Shown one piece after another: positions 57,482 to 64,000 of a stretch of 64,000 bases of DNA. The position numbers were made by a program, and so were the translations under genes. This DNA comes from Blastochloris tepida (GTDB taxonomy: Bacteria; Pseudomonadota; Alphaproteobacteria; Rhizobiales; Xanthobacteraceae). The first letter of the stretch is position 1; each line of letters begins with the position of its first letter. The notes beneath the pieces are model-generated. The model was given only the letters and a program-made list of their open reading frames with translations. It ran no database searches and was not told where the DNA came from. The stretch is from assembly GCF_003966715.1 (NCBI RefSeq), contig NZ_AP018907.1, positions 856,001 to 920,000 of the forward strand, written 5' to 3'.

Positions 57482-58044
57482 TCCTCGCAGGTCATCCCGT
57501 GGTCTTCCCCCAGCTTCTCCAGCTTGGCACGGGCGACGCCGCTCTCGTTCGCGTTGCACTTGTCCTCGGCCAGCCGGTGTAGCTTCATCGCGTAGTCGGC
57601 GTCCTCCTTGGTGAAGGGAACCGGCTTTGCCTCACCTTCGGCGGCAACCTTGGTGGCCTCGCGGTAGGCTTGGCGAACGTGGGTGGGGTGCGCCACGGCG
57701 TTGTAATCGGCGGTTACAACGGCCCATACGGCGTCCCAGTTCTCGGCCAGCCACATGGCATCAGCCCTATGGGAGCGAGCCATGTCCCCGAAGCTATTCT
57801 CCCGGCACCACTGGCCGAAGCCCTGGTTGCTCGGATGCAGCCGCCGGCCGATCAGCAGCGCCCGCCCCACCATTCCCGCGGGACTGATTGTCTGCCCGCT
57901 ATCGCGGTAGCGAGAAGCGTCGTCGACGACGGATTTGGCGAGGTCGGCGTACTGGCAACCATGGTTGTGGGTAGACCACCGGAGGTGCTCAATAGCGCAA
58001 CGCGCTGCGGATTTGGCGAGGTCTGATGTTTGCAGCGGCTGCAA
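57463..58044 (-). CDS. Hypothetical protein
   Basis: 193 residues from TTG. The segment ALLIGRRLHPSNQGFGQWC, followed by ARSHRADAMWLAEN, recalls DUF3102-like phage proteins, but the match is loose. It converges on the integrase, overlapping by 19 bp. Confidence 0.5.
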   Translation of the reverse strand: MQPLQTSDLAKSAARCAIEHLRWSTHNHGCQYADLAKSVVDDASRYRDSGQTISPAGMVGRALLIGRRLHPSNQGFGQWCRENSFGDMARSHRADAMWLAENWDAVWAVVTADYNAVAHPTHVRQAYREATKVAAEGEAKPVPFTKEDADYAMKLHRLAEDKCNANESGVARAKLEKLGEDHGMTCEDQAAWT

Positions 58045-58789
58045 GCATCCTCGTCTTCGCGACTCTCGAAATCGCTCGCATGCGAGCGATTTGGAGCGGC
58101 TCCAAGACGCCAGCCTGTCCGGAGTCTAGCGTGCTAGACGCCAAAGTTCTGGAGGACCGGAAATTTAGGCACGCCCGACATTTCCCGCCCTGGTGTCCAC
58201 GGCGTGGACACCTCGTGTGCCACGCGTGACACACCTCCTGCTTTCCACGGCGTGCAAACCTCGCGGTACCTCAGTGCGCAAAGGAAATTCTCCGGAGAAA
58301 TTCGAAGGTACCCCCTCGTAGTTCCGCGGCCGGCGGCTTCCCCCCGTGCCCCCGGCTGGCGGCCGGCTGGTGGGCTGACGTGTTTGTGGCGAGGTCGAGG
58401 GCGGGGCCTCGGGTGGCCGCGCTATACGCGTCCTCCTCGGACCAGACGGACACCTTGAACCTCAATCGGATTGAGGTTTGCCAACAGCACGCCGCTGACC
58501 CCGCGAACCCCACTGTCAGGGAGTGGGTCAATCAGATCCGCGGGGCTGGTAACCTTGGTCAGGGAGGTCGAGGGCTGGGCCACCAGAAGGTGCCACCTGT
58601 CCGTAAAGAGAGGGCCTCTTATGGGACGGTGGCACGTTCGAGGTGGGCGCTGAGGAGGAGGCTGTGTCCGTTGGGGTATACCCTCGCGGACGGTCGCTCA
58701 TACTGGCGTTTCCGCGTCCGTAAGGGTTGACTTTGGCCTACGGACAGTCGACCCTGCGGACGTTGCCTCAACGGACGCCCAAACCGACC
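58045..58789. other. Non-coding region upstream of the serine recombinase
   Basis: 745 bp with no credible gene. It contains two inverted repeats near the recombinase start: GTGCCACC / GGTGGCAC (58,591-58,635) and GTCCGTA / TACGGAC (58,716-58,745). They could be recombination (res) sites or operators. Confidence 0.55.
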
Positions 58790-59422
58790 ATGGCCACCAT
58801 CCTCTATGCCCGCGTCTCCACCGCCGATCAGACCCTCGACCACCAGCGCACCCAGGCCGAGGCCGCCGGCTTCCACCTCGACCACGTCGTCGCCGATCAC
58901 GCCACCTCGGGCATCTCGACCCGGCTGGTGGAGCGGCCGGAAGGGCGGCGGCTGTTCGACCTCCTGCGAGCCGGCGACACGTTGGTGGTCCGCTGGGTCG
59001 ACCGCCTGGGGCGCAACTACGCCGACGTCTGCGACACCATCCGCGAGTTCATGCGTCGGGGTGTCGTGGTGCGCACCGTCATCAACGGCCTGATCTTCGA
59101 CGGCGCCACCAAGGACCCGATGCAGCAGGCCGTCAGGGACGCGTTGATCGCCTTCATGGCGGCGACTGCCCAGGCTCAGGCCGAGGCCACCAGGGAAGCG
59201 CAGCGGGCCGGCATCGAGCACGCCAAGGCCAAGGGCGAAGGCTATCGCGGCCGAAAGCCCAGCTACAACCGCGTCCAGATGGCGGCGGTGCAGGACATGC
59301 TCGGCCAGTCGGTCGGCATCGCTGCCATCGCCCAGGCCACCGGCCTCAGCCGGCAGGCGATCTACCGCATCAAGGACGACCCGGCCGCAGCCGAGGCGGC
59401 GCTGGCGACCTGGGGGCTGTGA
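58790..59422 (+). CDS. Serine recombinase (resolvase/invertase)
   Basis: 210 residues. ILYARVSTADQTLDHQ holds the catalytic Ser; ATSGISTRLVERPEGRRLFDLLRAGDTLVVRWVDRLGRN-type sequence follows in family order, and the C-terminus is a Hin-type HTH (VGIAAIAQATGLSRQAIYRI). The start at 58,790 is the usual one. Confidence 0.93.
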   Translation: MATILYARVSTADQTLDHQRTQAEAAGFHLDHVVADHATSGISTRLVERPEGRRLFDLLRAGDTLVVRWVDRLGRNYADVCDTIREFMRRGVVVRTVINGLIFDGATKDPMQQAVRDALIAFMAATAQAQAEATREAQRAGIEHAKAKGEGYRGRKPSYNRVQMAAVQDMLGQSVGIAAIAQATGLSRQAIYRIKDDPAAAEAALATWGL

Positions 59423-59774
59423 GGAAGAGGTCGAACCTCTCAGTATTCGGCCCAGGCCTGTCGCTCTGGCCTCGTTTTCCGGCAAACCCGCTGCGTTCGT
59501 TAGCTGGTCGAGTGTGTCGAACTGTCCTGTTCTTCGGCTGACAATTCATACGCTCTATTGAACGAAGACGGAACGCGGGTGCCCAGGCATCCCCGCTCGG
59601 CTTTTCCTGAAGCCGCGCACACCTGCCACCCCCTGTTCTGCTTTGTTCGGCTGACGTGACGCTTCGGGTCCACCGCGACCACCACCGCCACGCCGGCCCT
59701 CACCACCACCATTCCCGAACCCTTCGCGCAGCGGCGGCGCCACGGCCGCCTGCGCTCAGACCACGGAGATTCCC
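59423..59774. other. Intergenic region
   Basis: About 350 bp without a gene. A short hairpin (AGGCC / GGCCT, about 59,453-59,471) followed by TCGTTTT may terminate the recombinase transcript. TTCGGCTGAC occurs twice (about 59,533 and 59,646). Confidence 0.5.
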
Positions 59775-60038
59775 ATGGACACCACCGGACTGCCCTTTCG
59801 GGCACATGCCCAGCCCGCCCGCTCGACGGCGACGATGACGAGGTCGGCCCCTCGGCGCCGGCCTCCGCACGAGGGCGACCGCCTGACGCTGCGGGCCAAC
59901 GAAACCGACATGGCCAACCTGATGACGCTCTACGAGCACCTGCGGGTGACGAAGCCGTTCATCGACCGCTCGGGCTGCCTGCGGCACGCGCTGCAGGTCG
60001 CCGCCGATGAAGCCCGCAAGGCGAGCGGCACCCGATGA
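59775..60038 (+). CDS. Ribbon-helix-helix-like small protein
   Basis: 87 residues. GDRLTLRANETDMANLMTLY then DRSGCLRHALQVAADEA fits an RHH/CopG-type DNA-binding fold used in mobilisation and partition. Basic N-terminus. The stop overlaps the start of a 28-residue frame (ATGA). Confidence 0.6.
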   Translation: MDTTGLPFRAHAQPARSTATMTRSAPRRRPPHEGDRLTLRANETDMANLMTLYEHLRVTKPFIDRSGCLRHALQVAADEARKASGTR

Positions 60039-60121
60039 TCCCGGCATTCGCGCTGCACCCGGCGCTGGCCGAGCTGCTCATCCTCGGCGCTGCCGTCACC
60101 TTGGCGCGGTGCTTGGGCTGA
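60035..60121 (+). CDS. 28-residue hydrophobic peptide
   Basis: Starts in the ATGA overlap with the preceding gene. The sequence runs MIPAFALHPALAELLILG and ends ARCLG, enough for one membrane span. Coupling makes translation plausible; too short for certainty. Confidence 0.4.
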   Translation: MIPAFALHPALAELLILGAAVTLARCLG

Positions 60122-60218
60122 GCCCGGTGCCTTCCACCTCGACCACCATCATCATGGCCTCGTTCGGCATGTCGCCGGGTGGGGCCTTTTCGTTCCCAAG
60201 GACAAGGAGACCTCACCC

Positions 60219-62171
60219 GTGCTCGTCACAGCACGCCCGTCCGATCTGTCGCAGATCAAATCCAACCTGCTCGGCACCACCTTCACCGTGCCGGAGTTCG
60301 AGCCCACGTCAGCGCCAGCCGTCACCTCGCGCGGCATCTTCGTCGACCTCGATACCCTCACCACGCCGGCCATCACGCTGACCAAGCAGCGGCTCACGGC
60401 CTTCGGGTCGAAGCTCTCAGCGGAGCACGAGGAAGCCGTCGCCCGGCTCATCAGCCGCTTCACGCTCCAGGCCAATGGCGAGCAGCGTGGGCGATACGCG
60501 GTCGCCATGCCGTGCGGCACCGGCAAGACTTTGGCGCTGGTGTGCTGGTGCGCCACGCTGGTCCGCTCCGGGTTGCCGTACTCGGTGCTGATCTGCGCCA
60601 GCAAGGTCGATGAACTCGTCGCTATTCGCCGCCAGCTCCAGGAGATCGGCGTCCCCGACGACGAGGTCGGCCTCGTCCACTCGCTGGGCTATGACAGGAC
60701 CGACCCTGCGGACCTCCGCTGGCCGACCGAGGACAACGACCAGCGCCGCATCCTCCTCGTCACCCACGCCCGCGTGAAGGGCGGCGGGTTTGACGCCAGC
60801 GTCACCCGGTTCCGCGGCAAGCGGCGCTCGGTGGTGGTGTGGGACGAGTCGCTGATCGTGTCGGCGGCGCAGAGCGTCGAGCTTGCCAGCCTGCTGCCGG
60901 CGGTCGACTGGCTGCTCAAGCGGGACGCGCTCATGGGCACCGAGAACGAGGACCGCGCCCGGCTCCGCGCCTATCTGGAGCGGGCTGTCGCGATCATCGA
61001 GGCCGAGCAACACCGGCTGGCCAAGTCGGCGAAGCCGAAGCCGCGGACCATCCACATGCCGCCGATGCACGAGGACGACCGGACGGCGTTCAAGGCCGCG
61101 CTGCCGAACGTCGTGACCGTCGAGCCGATCCGCGCCTTTCTCGACATGGCGAGCGAACCGCTGCGCCTGCTTGGTGTTCGCCAGGGCCACGGTGGCGTCA
61201 TCCGCTACGACCTCGCGGTGCCGACCGACCTCGACAACGTCGTGATCCTCGACGCCTCCACGCCAATCCGGGCGCTGGTGGATGCCGACAGGACCATCAA
61301 GGCGGACGACTGGTTCCCCGGCCGCACCATCAAGACCTACGCCGACGTCACAATCCGCTGGTGGAAGCGGGCTGGTGGCCGTGACGCGATGGAGAGGGAG
61401 TTCGCCAAGCCGCGGGACCAGCGCACGGTCTCGCGGGAGATCGTCAAGGCCGTGAAGTCCATCCCCGCGGACGAGGCGGTGCTCGTCTTCACCCACAAGC
61501 CGCACAAGCGACAGCCGGACATCGGCGCCACGCTGAAGGCCGACCTCAAGGCGGCGGGCATCGACGTGGACGCCGTGCTGCCGGACGGCTTGCCGCGGTT
61601 CTCGTGGGCCACCTTCGGCCGCGAGACCGCCACCAGCGAGTGGGTCCGGTGCCGACACGTCTTCCTCGTCGGCGCCCTGTACCGCAGCGACCTCGACCTC
61701 GGGGCCGCTCTCGTCGGCCAGCGGGACGACCTGACGGCGGCGGTGACGGGAACGGAGATCAGGGAGGCGCAGCACTCCGAGATCGCCCACTCGGTGCTGC
61801 AGGCGGTCAACCGCGCGGCATGCCGGACCACGCTCAATGGCAAGGCCGCGCCCACCACCGCCCACGTCATCCTCTACGACCGCGAGCCCCTCGACCTCGT
61901 GGCTTCCGTGATGCCGGGCCTCCGCATCGAGGACTGGGAGACGGAGACCGGACAGGAAGGGATGAAGACGGAGGCGGTGAAGCGGGCCATCGTCGCCTAC
62001 CTGTCGGCCCTGCCCGAGGGCACCGACAGCGTGACCCTCGTGGCGCTGAAGAAGGTCATCACGGCCGAGTTGCAGGTCGACCTCAGCAACAAGTGCTGGC
62101 AGGAGGCGCGGGATCGGGCATGCGTCGAGGCCGGATGGCAAGTCGAGGGACGACGACTGGTCCGCAATTAA
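60219..62171 (+). CDS. SF2-like helicase/ATPase of a mobile element
   Basis: 650 residues. Walker A in AMPCGTGKTLALV (about 95-107), SVLICASKVDEL (motif Ia) and an altered motif II VVVWDESLI, with DES in place of DEAH/DEAD. A C-terminal half with VVILDASTPIRAL and VLVFTHKPHK is helicase-like. It probably acts in replication of the right-hand element. Part of its C-terminus is repeated in a decayed copy at 63,428. Confidence 0.7.
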   Translation: MLVTARPSDLSQIKSNLLGTTFTVPEFEPTSAPAVTSRGIFVDLDTLTTPAITLTKQRLTAFGSKLSAEHEEAVARLISRFTLQANGEQRGRYAVAMPCGTGKTLALVCWCATLVRSGLPYSVLICASKVDELVAIRRQLQEIGVPDDEVGLVHSLGYDRTDPADLRWPTEDNDQRRILLVTHARVKGGGFDASVTRFRGKRRSVVVWDESLIVSAAQSVELASLLPAVDWLLKRDALMGTENEDRARLRAYLERAVAIIEAEQHRLAKSAKPKPRTIHMPPMHEDDRTAFKAALPNVVTVEPIRAFLDMASEPLRLLGVRQGHGGVIRYDLAVPTDLDNVVILDASTPIRALVDADRTIKADDWFPGRTIKTYADVTIRWWKRAGGRDAMEREFAKPRDQRTVSREIVKAVKSIPADEAVLVFTHKPHKRQPDIGATLKADLKAAGIDVDAVLPDGLPRFSWATFGRETATSEWVRCRHVFLVGALYRSDLDLGAALVGQRDDLTAAVTGTEIREAQHSEIAHSVLQAVNRAACRTTLNGKAAPTTAHVILYDREPLDLVASVMPGLRIEDWETETGQEGMKTEAVKRAIVAYLSALPEGTDSVTLVALKKVITAELQVDLSNKCWQEARDRACVEAGWQVEGRRLVRN

Positions 62172-62225
62172 TGCCCCTCCTTTACTAGAGACATTTGGGG
62201 AGGAGCATTAGTTGGCCGAAGTGCG

Positions 62226-62489
62226 TCATCTAGGCGCGTCCTCCTCTTCATGATCCCTTCCACCTTGGGGGCGCATTCTCTGGCGATCCGCCGGTTCTGG
62301 CCTAGTCCTGATGTCGGAGCCGGCGGTGCTGCCCAGAAGGGCGCCGACCATGAGGATGATGTCGGGGAGGAGGATGACGACCCCGGCACCGCCTTCGGGG
62401 CCACCGTCCGCGTCAACGCCGGAACCGGCAGGTTGCCCGGATGGCGCACCGAAGCTCGCCTTCTTCCTTGTCCGCCCCGCCAACACCAC
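62226..62489 (-). CDS. Possible small membrane protein
   Basis: 87 residues with one hydrophobic stretch, VVILLPDIILMVGALLGS (about residues 36-53), and charged ends. The region 62,490-62,750 upstream has fragments of coding-like sequence on the same strand in several frames, so a longer broken gene is possible. Confidence 0.4.
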   Translation of the reverse strand: MVLAGRTRKKASFGAPSGQPAGSGVDADGGPEGGAGVVILLPDIILMVGALLGSTAGSDIRTRPEPADRQRMRPQGGRDHEEEDAPR

Positions 62490-62753
62490 GCTCGCGGTGG
62501 CTTCTCTGGCACGGCCGCCGACTCAGCTCTGGTTGGTGGAGTTGGACCGGCGGAGCGGCCAGAGGGCGCCGCCGTTTGGGGGTGGCGATCATGGTCGAGG
62601 ATGATCACCCCACCCTCGGCCTCCGCCTCGCGGCCACCGTCTGCACCACCCGGTGCGCTGCGGGCTGAACGGACGGCATCGCCGATGGCCGCCTCCTTCG
62701 TCTCCCTGTCCGGATCACGGGATGGCGTGAGGACAAGGTGGCAGCCGCGATTA

Positions 62754-63347
62754 TCAGCACCAGCTCCGCCGCGATCCGGTCCACGGCCGGGCAAGCCCCT
62801 CGCTGACCAGGACATCGCCAAGCGACTTTCCATTGCGGTAGATCGTCCGCAGCTTGCGGCCGTACTGGTCCTCATCGCGGAAGCCGACGGTCAGCGAAAA
62901 GGGGCCGTCGTTCAACAGCCGCAGCAGGCGGTGTTTGGCGGCTTCGCCGAGCTGAGCTTCGTGGGGGCAACGCGGTGGGCTGAGTTCTGGCGCGTCGATG
63001 TCGGCGACCCTGATTTTTTCGCCCCGGAACCAGAAAGTATCGCCATCCACCACGCAATTGCGCCGAGCGCCTCCCGCGCAATACGAGAACGAGGCGGCGA
63101 GCGTGTCCGGCCCTGGTGGCAAGATCAGTGCCCAAACCCTCGACACGCTGATGAAGCCATTGAACTCGTACAGCACCATCAGAGCGGCGGCGATCAGCGC
63201 CCAGATGGCGGCGTCTCGCACTGATCGCAGGCTGAGCCACACGCGCGGGCGTGTTCCTCGCTGCCATCTGCGACGCGGTGTCCAAGCATGCCCGAAGTCC
63301 GCCATCACCGTCGCCATGGTTGTTGCAGCCAGGACTGAAGGTTGCAT
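62754..63347 (-). CDS. Membrane-anchored SNase-like nuclease
   Basis: 197 residues from the ATG at 63,347. One membrane span (AAIWALIAAALMVLYEF) precedes the SNase core with VVDGDTFWFRGEKIRVADID, APE, and DQYGRKLRTIY. The catalytic Arg/Asp/Glu pattern appears kept. Second protein of this family in the window, not closely similar to 50,870-51,343. Confidence 0.8.
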   Translation of the reverse strand: MQPSVLAATTMATVMADFGHAWTPRRRWQRGTRPRVWLSLRSVRDAAIWALIAAALMVLYEFNGFISVSRVWALILPPGPDTLAASFSYCAGGARRNCVVDGDTFWFRGEKIRVADIDAPELSPPRCPHEAQLGEAAKHRLLRLLNDGPFSLTVGFRDEDQYGRKLRTIYRNGKSLGDVLVSEGLARPWTGSRRSWC

Positions 63348-63427
63348 GCCCTCGCTTAGCGCTCGGTTTGAAAAATCGATCGAATTGTCGGGAATCCCAG
63401 GTTCTCGGCCTGATCCCGAAAGCCGCC

Positions 63428-63560
63428 AACCGCGCGGCATGCCGGACGATCATCAATGGCAGTGCCGTAGCGATGATGTTTACGTCTTCCGCGACGATCC
63501 CGATCTCCTCGACTTAGTTGCCTCCATGATGCTGGGAGCCGCATTGATGACGAGGGACGG
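63428..63560 (+). pseudogene. Decayed duplicate of the helicase C-terminus
   Basis: NRAACRTIING (from 63,428) parallels NRAACRTTLNG of the helicase at 61,810, with 20 identical bases in a row. After a frame change, VYVFRDDPDLLDLVASMMLG parallels VILYDREPLDLVASVMPG. The rest is missing. A relic of a paralogous element. The flanking 63,561-63,889 contains nothing I can support. Confidence 0.7.
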
Positions 63561-63889
63561 TGCCAGACAACCGGATGAAGGCTCGGGCCGTCAATTGGCC
63601 TATCGAGGCGCTCAAGGCGGCGCTGAAAAGTACGAAACTGCAACAAGAGCGTGGGCCTCGCTCGCGAACGTGTGTGTGAGGAAGCTGGGTGTCGGATCCG
63701 AGGCCGCCCCCGCTCCCTTGTTAGGACTTAACCGCAGTCACTTGCCAAATTTGAGCTTGCGACGGATAACGTAACGAAACGCTACCGCTGGCTGCGAACG
63801 CTTGGCGGGGCGGGGCGGGCAAACGAGCGGGTGCTAAAATAATTATTTCGCATTTGGTCGAGCTTCGCAGTGGTAACAGGCGTCACTGC

Positions 63890-64000
63890 ATGGAGGGCGG
63901 TGTGTTTTCTAAAATCAAAGCGGCCTGGGCAGAGGCAAGGGGAGAAGTTGCGCTTCGCGAAGCCTTTGACATCTTATACCGCTACAACAATTGGCCGGAT
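63890..64000 (+). CDS. Start of an unknown gene (3' end outside window)
   Basis: 37 codons to the window edge. The GTG at 63,902 has GGAGGG upstream and is the more likely start; the ATG at 63,890 is in frame. VFSKIKAAWAEARGEVALRE then DILYRYNNW is helical. AT content rises here. Not identified. Confidence 0.5.
   Translation, partial: MEGGVFSKIKAAWAEARGEVALREAFDILYRYNNWPD

Overview
The window looks like chromosome of a GC-rich alphaproteobacterium, probably Hyphomicrobiales (Rhizobiales). The evidence is the gene order rpsT-dnaA-dnaN-recF, an RpoH-type sigma factor, a BioMNY biotin transporter, a short NDUFA9-like gene, and intergenic palindromes of a type common in that order. I cannot name the genus.

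Core part (1-17,967): bioM (5' end outside the window), bioN, bioY, purD, an NDUFA9-like NAD(P)-binding protein, a SAM methyltransferase overlapping uppP, rpsT, dnaA, dnaN, recF, rpoH, rluD, a small membrane protein and tRNA-Glu(CUC). Several intergenic gaps carry a composite repeat of three adjacent hairpins. Between recF and rpoH an IS481-family element has been split by an IS256-family element. The 8-bp target duplication is present, and removing the insert restores the IS481 transposase frame exactly.

Island (17,918-55,563): the last 51 bp of the tRNA-Glu region recur at 55,513-55,563, so 37.6 kb of foreign DNA sits between two attachment-site copies. Its left part (about 17.9-33.8 kb) holds an integrase, an AlpA-like regulator, small DNA-binding proteins, an AT-rich Sll1717-like ATPase with its own XRE regulator and twin operators, a PIN nuclease with a partner gene, and a compact HK97-type cassette (portal, protease, capsid, connector, HNH, TerS, TerL). 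I see no tail, lysis or baseplate genes, which resembles a capsid-forming phage satellite (cf-PICI). A 15-bp match to the tRNA end at 33,779-33,793 may mark the junction with a second element. That second part carries an Xis-like regulator, an archaeo-eukaryotic-type primase fused to a RepA-like helicase, a dense iteron array (probable replication origin), a serine recombinase, a 1017-residue virion/ejection-like protein, a RecD2-like helicase, several exported proteins, a two-gene HD-phosphohydrolase/YwgA-like operon, and its own integrase beside attR.

Right part (55,563-64,000): a third tyrosine recombinase lies just outside attR. It is followed by a serine recombinase with inverted repeats upstream, a ribbon-helix-helix-like protein, an overlapping 28-residue peptide, an unusual SF2-like helicase, a membrane-anchored SNase-like nuclease and a decayed fragment of a second helicase copy. 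This looks like another mobile element whose far end lies beyond the window. The whole region therefore reads as repeated integration at one tRNA-Glu gene, carrying two or three candidate anti-phage or toxin-antitoxin cargo loci.
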